From Strigamia acuminata (lineage: Eukaryota; Arthropoda; Chilopoda; Geophilomorpha; Linotaeniidae): 64,000 nt of DNA. The stretch covers positions 12,302,427 to 12,366,426 of the forward strand of contig OX442315.1 of NCBI GenBank assembly GCA_949358305.1. Direction: 5' to 3'. Every line of letters begins with the position of its first letter. The first letter of the stretch is position 1. Below, in pieces: positions 36,245-45,468 of this stretch. Both the position numbers and the translations under genes were made by a program. The notes beneath the pieces are model-generated. The model ran no database searches and had not been told where the DNA came from. It saw only the letters and a program-made list of their open reading frames with translations.

Positions 36245-36600
36245 CGGTACTTTTAAAAATTCGTGTACCGCGGACCGAACTTGCGGTACATCTCGCAGTC
36301 CCCGAGAAAACGCGAGAAAACACGAGAATCTCGTGTTTTCTTGCGTTTTCCACTTCCTATTTTAAAAAAAAGTAAAGAATCATAAAAAAAAACTGATTAA
36401 AAGTGTTATTATGGTTTTTAATATTATTTTTCACTTTTAGTCGGTTTTTTTAATGGTTTTTTATGGTTTTTTTAAATGGGAAGTGGAGAAAGCGAGAAAA
36501 CACGAGATTCTGGAGTGTTCTCGCGTTTTCTCATGGTCCGCGAGACGTACCGCAAATCCCGGTCCCAGTACTGTACCAGGACCGCGGTACTTTACGTGGG
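36245..36600. repeat. Foldback (inverted-repeat) element
   Basis: A left arm at about 36262-36368 and a right arm at about 36470-36597 are imperfect inverted copies. Shared text includes GGAAGTGGA, AGAAAACACGAGAT, TCGCGTTTTCTC and GTACCGCAA in complementary order. The ~100-bp centre is A-rich then T-rich and also pairs loosely. GTACCGCGGTAC-type palindromes continue to about 36650. It looks like a MITE or foldback element nested in the TIR element. The overlapping plus-strand ORFs are by-products. Confidence 0.65.
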
Positions 36601-36856
36601 AGTGCCGTGTACCGCGCGCCGGGACCGCGGTACACGTTAGCTGTACCGCGCACAACACTGTCCCTACGTTCACAAAACTGAATAAAACATTAAAAATCAG
36701 ACAAAAAATTTGCATTTTTTATTTAAATTATTTTTTCCAAAATCCAACGTCAAAACCATGTCGCCAAACACAGAAAACTATAAATTTTATATCGAAAAAA
36801 ATTCAAACGAGCATTTCTAGAATAAACAATTATATCAACAGAGCGGTCTATGTTAA

Positions 36857-37330
36857 ATCTACCGCACAGCCCCGTCACGAAGCCCGCGTTGCTCCTGCAA
36901 TCGTGGTTTAAGAAGAGTTGTTTGCAGTATACGTCCGGTCAGTTGGCCAGCAGACACGCCGTCGGATCGCAGCCGGACTCGACGTGCAAAAAGTTGAACA
37001 CTTCGGGATAATCGGACCAGTGGCATCGGCAGGTGCTTCGTAATGCGATCGAAGCGCACGTCGTCCAAACAACCTAGAAAATCGAAATCAATCGAAATCA
37101 AAACGTTCCGTTGTATTGTTTTATCGTTTTACCGTTTTCGTAATCTTGTAATTCGCCGCTTTGAAAGTCTTTCCGTCCTCCGAGAACGATTCCGTCGCTG
37201 AGAACGCTGATCAACGGATGAAACTCGTTTAAGTTGAAGCTTTCGAAGCTGGATTTCGGATTTAAATTCGTTTTCGTGGTGATTCGGATTCGACATGAAT
37301 GTGTATTTGACGTACGAGTCAGTTTTTGCA
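36857..37330 (-). pseudogene. Laminin-G/EGF receptor pseudogene fragment
   Basis: On the minus strand, an exon-like stretch (37330-37133) reads toward LISVLSDGIVLGG and ends at a donor (G|GTAAAA). After a ~57-bp intron with a CTAG acceptor at 37074, the reading continues GCLDDVRF then LPMPL. This is the signature end of a laminin-G domain as in cadherin-type and neurexin-type receptors. After a frame change, VESGCDPTACLLAN, a UGA, and CKQLFLNHDC with GFVTGLC follow, resembling an EGF-like module. The frameshift, the stop and a serine at an expected EGF cysteine mark it as a pseudogene. The parent gene cannot be named more precisely. Confidence 0.68.
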
Positions 37331-37384
37331 GTTAGGCCTAATTTTTAATCAAGCGTTGCTAAAATTTAGGCCTAACTGCAAAAA
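37323..37384. repeat. Perfect 19-bp hairpin
   Basis: TTTTTGCAGTTAGGCCTAA (37323-37341) and its exact complement (37366-37384) flank a 24-nt loop. It abuts the laminin-G pseudogene exon. It may be a tiny MITE or a foldback scar. Confidence 0.85.
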
Positions 37385-38400
37385 TCCTAGCAAAATCAAA
37401 AAAAATATTTGAAAAAAAATAAAAATAAGTATAAAAATTGAATTACAATTACAATCATAAATATTTTAACAATTGAAACCTGTGTGCACTGCCGATGCAA
37501 ATCTTCAAAACCTTTGCCACGTGTGTGTGTCGAATGCTGTAACATCATCAAACGACGCTCGTTTCAATCTTTTCGGACGTCGGAATGTGCGACGATGTTG
37601 TTTCGTCCGCATTATCAACCAACAGTGTTTCGATCCACAAGCAGAAATATCGCGTTTTGGTGCGTTGGTTTAGATGAAATGGTTGTTCGTTGAGTTCTAG
37701 TCGTTCTCCTCAATTTCTCCTCTTTCTCGTCGTTGCAGTCCTCGCCTTGGCTCGTTTCGCTTGTGGCGTTCCTCTCTTCACTTCTTTCGGCCACCCGCTT
37801 TTCGTTTTGAGCAGAATCTCCTTAACGGAGGTAAACTGCTGCAACTAGGAAAAAAACCCAAATAAAATCAATAAAAACACGAAATAACGCATTAAAATTA
37901 ATACAAACAACAACCCACCTTGTGCGGTCGGAACTTCGAATTGTCCAACTTTTAGCGCATTCTTTGTGTCTTCGTAATGCAGAAATTCTCATAATAATCG
38001 TTCGATCGGTCTTCATCCCAGTCCCTGCCCGTGTGCTCGCTTAAGATTGAAGAAAATCACATGAACAAGCACCTCGACTTGTGTTTACTCCGAAATTTAA
38101 ATTAAGTTTTTAAAATCATCGTTTTATGTTTTTTTTTGTTATTACATTAACTCGTTATGTAATATATAAATATTTCATCGTGTTTGGTCGTTCCTCTTGA
38201 TATTTCAGCCCTTTTTACCAAATCATTGTTATTTTTTATTCACGAGCGCATTCAAATTTCTTCTCTACAATCGCCGAAGTCGTGCTTATAGATTTGTATA
38301 CATTGTTGACGGTAGGACATTATTTTTTTATTTCTTTATTTGTAGTGATTCATTTCTGGAAAATATACAAATTCAAACGAGCATTTCTTGAATAAACAAT
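37385..38400. other. Interior of the TIR element with weak exon-like stretches
   Basis: On the minus strand, short exon-like pieces occur near 38035-37922 (ending at a donor, CACAAG|GTGGG) and 37850-37720 (after a TTTCCTAG acceptor), plus an open stretch near 37670-37500. None has a recognisable product and their frames do not join cleanly. They may belong to the captured receptor or kinase gene. Confidence 0.35.
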
Positions 38401-39493
38401 TACATCAACTCAAAGTCACCGTCGGTCTCTATTGATTCAACACAGTGTTGAATTCATGTTAAATTTATTTTGGGATAGAATGTTGACATAGATTTAACAT
38501 CGCATCGACATTAACGGTCTACACAGATTCAACACGGAGCGGTCTACACAGATTCAACATCAATCGCTCTCTGTTAATTCAGCATAGAGCGGTCTATGTT
38601 AAATCCATGTTAAAATTAAATTGGGATAGAATTATGACATAGATTTAGCATAGCATCGACATTAACAGTCTACACCGATTCAACACAGAGCGGTCTATGT
38701 TAATTCAACATAAATTGGTCTATGTTGATTCAGCATAGAGCGGTCTATGTTAAATCCATGTTAAAATTAAATTGGGATAGAATTATTACATAGATTTAGC
38801 ATAGCATCGACATTAACGGTCTACGTAGATTCAACACAGAGCCTTCTATGTTAATTCAACATAAATCGGTCTATGTTGATTCAGCATAGAGCGGTCTATG
38901 TTAAATCCATGTTAAAATTAAATTGGGATAGAATTATCACATAGATTTAGCATAGCATCGACATTAACGGTCTACGTAGATTCAACACAGAGCCTTCTAT
39001 GTTAATTCAACATAAATCGGTCTATGTTGATTCAACATAGAGCGGTCTATGTTAAATCTATGTTAAATTTATTTTGGGATAGAACAGTGACGTAGATTTA
39101 GCATCGCATTGACATTAACGGTCTACGTAGATTCAACACAGAGCCTTCTATGTTAATTCAACATAAATCCGTCTATGTTGATTCAACATAGAGTAGTCTA
39201 TGTTAAATCTATGTTAAAATTAAATTGGGATAGAACTGTGACATAGATTTAACATAGCATCTATATCAACAGGCCTATGCAGATTCAACACAGAGCGGTC
39301 TACACAGATTCAACATCAATCGCTCTCTGTTGATTCTGCATAGAGCAGTCTATGTTAAATCTATGTTAAATTAAATTGGGATAGAACATTGACATAGATT
39401 TAACATCACATCTATATCAACAGGTCTATGCAGATTCAACACAGAGCGGTCTATACAGATTCTATGTAGATTCGATCATCTGTGCTACCTGGG
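38401..39493. repeat. Right subterminal tandem repeats of the TIR element (~151-bp period)
   Basis: The anchor TTGGGATAGAA recurs at 38470, 38621, 38772, 38923, 39073, 39224 and 39375, a period of 150-151 bp. Each unit contains GATTTAGCATAGCATC-type, GGTCTAYRYAGATTCAAC-type and AGAGCGGTCTATGTTAAATC-type words. Related words make up the left end. The array runs into the terminal TACCTGGG. Confidence 0.9.
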
Positions 39494-41252
39494 ATGACGT
39501 TTAGTTTTGGTGAAAAGGGAGATTCAGACGTCTGACGCCTGACAGTTAGTCCCAAATAAACAGGCGCCTGACACCTGATGCCTCACACCTGACGTTTAGT
39601 CCATCCCCTCGAAGGGAAGTATTCTTTGTGTCCCGATCTGTCACGTCTAGGGTGTCCCAATACGGGTCACTACAAAACATGGGGTACACCCCAATTGGGG
39701 TACCCCATGGGGTATACCCCAAAGTCCTGGAATGTGGAAAAGATAAATAAAAATTACTAAAATAATTGAAATAAAAATTACAAAAAAAAAATTTAAATTA
39801 CATACAAAAATATGACATTACATGTTAAAAATCATAAAAATCAATTTTTTGACTGACAAATCACAGAAATTTATTTTTTGACTCACAAATCACAAAAATA
39901 AATTTTTTGACTCAAAATCTAAATGATTTTATTCAACAATAAATCTTTAAAAAACATTACAATTCCATATAAAAAAGCGATAAAATAGAGAAAAATCGAT
40001 AAAAATTGGTAAAAATTGATAAAAATCGGTAAAAATCGATAAAAATGAAGAAAAATCGATAAAAATCGGTAAAAATGGAGAAAAAACGATAGAAATCGGT
40101 AAAAATCGATAAAAATCGGTAAAAATTGCTAAAAATCGGTAAAAATCGATAAAAATCGGTAAAAATTGATAAAAATCGGTAAAAATCGATAAAAATCGGT
40201 AAAAATCGATAAAAATCGATAAAAATCGATAAAAATCGGTAAAAATCGGTAAAAATCGATAAAAATCGGTAAAAATCGATAAAAACAATTTCTATCGATT
40301 TTTACCAATTTTTATCGATTTTTACCGATTTTTACCGATTTTTACCGATTTTTATCGATTTTTACCGATTTTTACCGTTTTTTCTCCATTTTTCTCGATT
40401 TTTACCGATTTTTCTCGATTTTTACCGATTTTTATATCGTTTCTTCTCCATTTTTATCGATTTTTTATACCGAATTGTAGTGTTTTTTAAAGATTTATTG
40501 TTGAATAAAATCATAGATTTTCAGTCAAAAAATTTATTTTTGTGATTTGTGAGTCAAAAAATAAATTTCTGTGATTTGTCAATCAAAAAATTGATTTTTG
40601 GGATTTTTAACATGTAATGTCATATTTTTGTATGTAATTTAAATTTTTTTTTTGTAATTTTACAATTGTACCCTTCATATAGCTTGAAACCCAGACACAA
40701 GTGATCAATAATAATTATCCCCATGGCCAATCACATCGCTCCATGCATCTTGGGCAATAGTATGGCGCCAAATTTGATTTTTGGACTGTTTAATCCGATG
40801 CGTGGAATTGTAGGACAAGAAAATTTGTTTTTACACGAAAAAGCATGTATTTCTCACCAATAAAATTTATTGCCACCTAAAAACTTTGTATTTACACCAA
40901 ACTAATTTGTTTCCTTCTGAAATAATTTGTTTTTTCCCGCAATAATTTGTTTTTCCCGAAATAATTTCTTTTTCCCGAAATAATTTCTTTTTCCCGAAAT
41001 AATTTCTTTTACCCCGAAATAATTTGTTTTTTCCCGAAATAATTTGTTTTTTCCCGAAATAATTTGTTTTTCCCGAAATGATTTGTTTTTTCAAAACAAT
41101 TTTTTTTCTGAAATAATTTTTATTTACACATTCTGTATTGATATTTCTTCTCATTGTGTACCCACAGCACTCTATTGGAGATCTGCCTGCTGTCTGGGGT
41201 ATACCCCATGGGGTACCCCAATTGGGATGTACCCTGTGTTTTGTAGTGACCC
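39494..41252. repeat. Rest of satellite unit 10, and unit 11 with the terminal inverted repeat
   Basis: 39494-39560 completes unit 10; unit 11 begins at 39561 and follows the satellite text to 41174 (CACTCTA). After a short novel stretch, 41196-41252 is the reverse complement, with a few mismatches, of the GGGTCACTACAAAACA...GGGGTATACCCC block found near each unit start (39664 onward here). The segment 39664-41252 (1589 bp) therefore has 57-bp terminal inverted repeats and looks like the complete parent transposon of the satellite. The decamer inverted repeat and the ~20-bp tandem repeat are present with small changes. Confidence 0.85.
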
Positions 41253-42054
41253 TCCTCGCCGGCACATTCAACGGCCCACAATAATAATTAATACTCTATT
41301 TTATTTTCAATTATTTTACTCACTCGCATAAAGTTTAAACAAATGCAGAAACAGATTAAAAAAGGGCTGATTGATAAATGTGCACAAGTACCGTTGAAGA
41401 TTTCAGGGAAAACAATAAATAACTACAGCGAGTTTCAGTTTTGGTTTTACTCACTTTTGTCAATTCCTGCGAGTTTCAGTTTTTGTTTGTACCGTTCTCA
41501 ACTTTGTCAATTTTCCGAGTCAAGCTTCAGATTTAGTGCAACAAGTTAGATGGAAAACGAAACTATAGTTCACTCACCGATTCAATTCTCGGGATGCGAT
41601 TTCACAAACGTCTAAAACGTCCCTTGATTTCGAAGCATGAGTGAGACAAAAACAACGGATGGCAGCAATGAAGCCTGTGAATTGCGCTTGCGCCAAACAA
41701 AGTTTGAGAGCAAGTGGTGGCAAATGCAGTTGGTGGCGCCACCACTCCGTTAATACGATGTGCAGTGAACACATTTATAAGTCGAAATATTTTTAAAAAT
41801 TCATTTATTAATGTATCGAAATAAATTTTTTCAAATTCATCTATTAATGTATCGAACTGAATCCAGACATTTTTCTCTCAAATGTTTATATTATGCTTAA
41901 ACAGTCTGTACTTTATATTACAAAACGTAGTGCTAACAAATAACGATATTAAGTAAAACGATATTATATAAAACATTATCGAATTCGCAGGTTACCTAGA
42001 TGGTTAGATTACCATAATTTTACGAATTACCGGTATTATTAATTATCACCTCAT
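41253..42054. other. Duplicated host flank, copy A
   Basis: From GCACATTCAACGGCCCAC onward the sequence parallels 60757-61500 with scattered differences and a ~40-bp extra piece. I see no gene. It lies downstream of the minus-strand GTPase-like remnant and ends with TACCGGTATTATTAATTATC, shared by both copies. Confidence 0.6.
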
Positions 42055-42300
42055 TTAATTAGCCCAACAAGCACTAATCTTTTTTCCGTCCGCGATACTG
42101 GCTGGAATTTCTCCCAGACGGCAAGTTTCACGACAAACTGATGAATACTTATTCGTACCTCTGCTATCAAATTGAGCACATTTGGCATTTACACAAACGG
42201 TTTGGCGATGCAGAAGAGGTTTAGTTTCAATCACTGTTACTGTAAAACGTACATCCGGATTGGCTTGGTAATAAGAAAATTTGCGTGCATAGTTCGCCAT
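42055..42300 (-). pseudogene. GTPase-like gene remnant, copy A (cysteine-rich region)
   Basis: The minus-strand reading VTVIETKPLL, QTVCVNAKC, CRETCRLGEIP and KKISACWA aligns with the intact protein encoded at 58368-60272 (TLTFKQSIDFQTTC, CHESCCLEDIPLG, RLRDCWAMG). It breaks off after CWA and joins directly to the final codons' region shared with the other remnant at 61487. An internal deletion removed the segment between, and the GTPase-like N-terminal part is missing. The upstream part of the open frame (to 42444) belongs to shared non-homologous flank. Confidence 0.8.
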
Positions 42301-42641
42301 CCAAGGAACCCCGCTCATTGCCGCCCATCGTGAGCCCCGTCGACTTGTCTGGAGCTCACCATCGCCGCACGAGCACAAACACTCGTCGTGAATCACCGCC
42401 ATTGTCTGCAAGCCACCGAGAGTTGCTCCGGAGCTTGCAGCCATCGCCGTCTATGCAAAGATAGTAAATAAACACAACTGAACATACACAACGTTGCACA
42501 TTTGGACAACAATAATTACTAATTTCTATTATGTTGAGCAATTAACTGCAGGTGCACAGTTAATTGTATGTTCTTTGTTCACCATATAAGCTCACAATCT
42601 GACATTTTGATACTTCACTACAGTCGAATAAACATTAGAAG
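42301..42641. promoter_or_regulatory. Shared 5' flank of the lectin gene, copy A
   Basis: GGAACCCCGCTCATTGCCG through the lectin start is repeated at about 62020-62442 with insertions in the second copy. The lectin promoter should lie here. I see no clear TATA box; GTATGTTCTTTGTTCAC precedes the start by about 70 bp in both copies. Confidence 0.5.
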
Positions 42642-43552
42642 ATGTTTTTCCAAAAAGCAAGAAGTGGTTGCTTTTTTGTGCTCCTGCAGGTTTCAGGTAT
42701 ATAGTTTAGATTGAGAAAGAGAAGAATTTTTGTTTGAATTGTTAGAATCACTAGAATCACTAAGTGCATTCAATTTTCAAAAGATGAATATCATTCTCTT
42801 TATGACTTAAACAAGTACAGGCTCAATTGAATAGACGACAAACTGAACTGAACCAAAAAGATGGCTACATTGTGTAACTTGATCTTTATTTTTTTAATTG
42901 AACATTTCAGTGGTCATCATTGGCTGCATGATTGAAGTCTCAGCCACTGACTGCCGAAGTGGTTTCTTAAAGCTGGGCGATGGTTGTTTCCATTTTTCAA
43001 CACAGTCTGGTAGTTTTTATGAGGGACTTGTATATTGTGAAGACTTAAAATCGCAGCTTGTAAGCATCGACTCACAACACAAATCTGAAGCTATTAATGC
43101 TTATATGAACCAACAACCCAGCGAACGTAAGCAGACTCAGCTGGGAAATTGTGTAGAATTTGTGCACAAAATATGCAAAACATTAATGTTATAAAAAAAA
43201 CAACCTTTTCTTTTTCTGTGCAGAATTTCTACACAAATTATCCGCTAGTGAGTAGTAATTAATAAATGCTTTTTGGTCACTACTTTCAGCGGATCTATTT
43301 TATTGGACGAGTGGTTTTGATTTAGAACGAACTATAAATCGCAAGTTTTATTGGTTATCTGCAAGAAAACCCATGACTGATGATGTAACAAATTGGTGCA
43401 GAGGCGAACCAAACAACGCTGGGAAGTCAGAAGGTTGTGTTCACCTTAGAAGAATCAATGGAAAAGCTTGCTGGAATGACCATGGTTGTCAAACAAAAAT
43501 TGCACACATGTCTGGTTCTGCTGTAGCAATGCGATTTTTATGTGAATACTAA
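42642..43552 (+). CDS. Secreted C-type lectin domain protein, copy A (four exons)
   Basis: Predicted exons are 42642-42696, 42911-43126, 43224-43247 and 43290-43552, all with GT-AG introns and compatible phases, giving 185 residues. Exon 1 and the start of exon 2 encode a hydrophobic signal peptide (FFVLLQ to VVIIGCMIEVSA). The rest is one C-type lectin fold: FLKLGDGCFHF, YCEDLKSQLVSI, then WCRGEPNN, WND and a final FLCEY. The EPN motif and WND are the calcium/mannose-type carbohydrate ligands known in the family, so sugar binding outside the cell is likely. Exon 3 is only 24 nt. The stop is at 43550-43552, with AATAAA at 43608. Confidence 0.9.
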
Positions 43553-43613
43553 TCAGATTTGTAAGCTTGTGACCAATACACGGTGTGGTGATCTCATTTT
43601 ACATTTGAATAAA

Positions 43614-44371
43614 GTTATTATCACCATTTAAGAAATATTTGTTATTTTGAGTACTCTGGTTTGGCACACGACAAACCAGCCTGCTGTGTCTTTGTCTGTC
43701 TTTCTTGCTTTTACATTATTTTTACAATCATTGTGAAATTACATATTTTCATTTCATACATTTACAACACAATTCCATCTGGAAGAAAACTGATTGGAAA
43801 CATAACATTTTAAACAAAAGATTTACAACTTATTGGAAATATTAGTTTTCTCTCTGAGTGTGAAAAGAGTATAGAATTTACTACTAAATATGTGGATATT
43901 TCCAACTTATTTCCCTCAAATTTTCACATGATAGTAAATTCAAATTTTCCATATCAATTTACAACTTGAAAATGTTTGGAAATTTACTTTTTTTTCCAGT
44001 TAGTTATTAGGCCACAACATACAACTATAACAGGCCACCAGGAAATTCCCGGTATCCCGCCGGGCCAGTCCAGCAGTGGCGCTTTAGTTAAAATTATCTA
44101 CTGCGTGTAACTTATTTGTATCGTGGGTTTATTTTAAAATGAAATAACAAATTTCACTTACTGTCCTTTCTCGATCGAATCAATCCAATAGCTGAAAAAT
44201 TCCGTTCAGATGTTTGGTGCAGTTATCAAATTATCTTTTCCAAAAATTGAGAATTTCACAGCAAAAATAATCCTGTAAAAAAGAGGCAGTTCGTTAAAAA
44301 ATAACCCATAGTTGAATCCAAATCAGGGACGTATCTAGACAACGTACTTTGTGTTTTTGGTTCACAAAATT
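43614..44371. other. Intergenic sequence between the lectin gene and LTR element 2
   Basis: AT-rich host DNA without an ORF of note. It contains a fragment of a hAT-type MITE (44031-44078). Bases 44368-44371, AATT, are the left target duplication of the following element. Confidence 0.6.
44031..44078 (-). mobile_element. Fragment of a hAT-type MITE
   Basis: This 48-bp stretch ends CGGGCCAGTCCAGCAGTG. It is similar to the reverse complement of the left 48 bp of the MITE at 61814-61968. Only one end is recognisable. Confidence 0.6.
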
Positions 44372-45355
44372 TGTGGTGATCTCAAAATATTCACCAACTT
44401 AGAAGATTAAATTAATTATCTTCTAATTAATTTGACTGTGGCACACGCCAAGTCAGATCATGTGACCGAGGGGAGAAATCCTCTCTAGGCACATATCACC
44501 CCAGGTTGTCCGGGGTGAAAACGGTTATTAGCCGTTATGGTGCAATATGGTGTAATAACCACTAGTTGCACCCATTTGAGCTAAGTGCGCAGGTTTTCTG
44601 CGCAATATTGAAGCGTGCTGGGCTCGCGTCTTGGCTCAAATCGGGACTCTGAAAAATACAACAACAACCTCAACATCACTGCGATATTTGCTCCGACAAT
44701 ACGTATTGATAGAGGACCGTTGTAACTCAGTTTCATCTGCTATCTTTGTGTCATCCAAAGCACAAAGCCAGCAATTCAGCTTGAATTAGCCGTCGCTAAT
44801 TCCAGCTATCGAGAAGAAGAAGTTTCCTGATCCAAGTGAACCATCGCCATCGTTGCCGCGCGAACGGCAACCATCGCCATCGTACCTGGACCAGACGCCT
44901 ACAGCCGTCAACCACCGCCGCCGAGCCGTCGCACGAGCCGTAGAAGAAACCCACGAGAACCATCGTCTTCGACCATCGTTCGTGAGTTTGCCGAGAACGA
45001 AGACATTTGCCTTCGATCAACAACATCTCGTTGTTTAAGCGCCATTTCTGACGCTTTGTAGCTTGCAACAGTCGTTGCAAGCCCTTCCTTTGTTTCATTG
45101 TTTCCCGCTCATTTTATTCTTGCGACTTGTTGCATATCGTGATATTCATAATCATTATTAATATATATATTGTAATTTAAACCGAATAAATAATTGTGTG
45201 ATTTTTATTACCATAATAAACTGTCTTTTTATTCCTATTTTCGTAAACTTAACCCTAGACAAGTTTCGGCCGCGATATAAGTCTTGTTAAGCATTCACCT
45301 GCGGTTTCTGCTTAATTTATTAGAAATTAAGTGGATAAAAACCCGGATCGCAGCA
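44372..45355 (+). repeat. 5' LTR of element 2 (984 bp)
   Basis: It begins TGTGGTG and ends GCAGCA. TCAGTTT at 44727-44733 resembles an arthropod-type initiator and no TATA box is near; AATAAA lies at 45185-45190. These give tentative transcription start and poly(A) positions. The short ORFs in it recur in the 3' LTR and are not genes. Confidence 0.95.
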
Positions 45356-45357
45356 CG

Positions 45358-45375
45358 TGGGGGCCCGTCCGGGAT
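45358..45375 (+). promoter_or_regulatory. Primer-binding site, complementary to tRNA-Pro
   Basis: TGGGGGCCCGTCCGGGAT begins 2 nt after the LTR. It differs at one base from the classical tRNA-Pro primer site known from murine gammaretroviruses. Confidence 0.85.
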
Positions 45376-45468
45376 AGTCATTGTATAAATTTTGATAGAT
45401 TAAAATTTACCCGCCATTTTTATCTTGCTTATCTTTCTTCTCTATCCTTTCTAAATCCTCATTGAAAA

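Larger units (their letters stand above)
20315..39493. mobile_element. TIR element inserted in the satellite array, with captured gene fragments
   Basis: The satellite text breaks at 20314 (GACACAT) and resumes at 39494 (ATGACGTTTAG) with only AT duplicated, so everything between was inserted. The ends are CCCAAGTA on the left and TACCTGGG on the right, an imperfect terminal inverted repeat (CCCARGTA). Both ends are packed with subterminal repeats built on words such as CTATGTTAAATC and GATTCAACATAGA. Without the nested retrotransposon and its 4-bp duplication the element is about 5.17 kb. I see no transposase; the interior holds decayed minus-strand pieces of RIO1 kinase and of a laminin-G/EGF receptor. 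The superfamily is uncertain: subterminal repeats and a 2-bp duplication suggest a CACTA-like (EnSpm) element, but the termini do not read CACTA. Confidence 0.8.

Noticed and set aside
36057-36911. Plus-strand ORFs of 102 and 152 codons in the TIR element
   Set aside because: They run through the foldback element and its palindromes; no domain, and frames overlap each other.
20315-39493. Calling the TIR element a Helitron or Polinton
   Set aside because: It has terminal inverted repeats and a 2-bp duplication, unlike Helitrons, and no Polinton genes or 6-bp duplication.
39947-40288. 113-codon minus-strand ORF of FYRFLPIFTD repeats
   Set aside because: Pure product of the AAAAATCGRT decamers; open only because of the 10-bp period.
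44796-45098. 100-codon minus ORF in the LTR of element 2 (also 56198-56500)
   Set aside because: Antisense to LTR sequence, tryptophan/arginine-rich, with no domain; overlaps an equally meaningless plus ORF.
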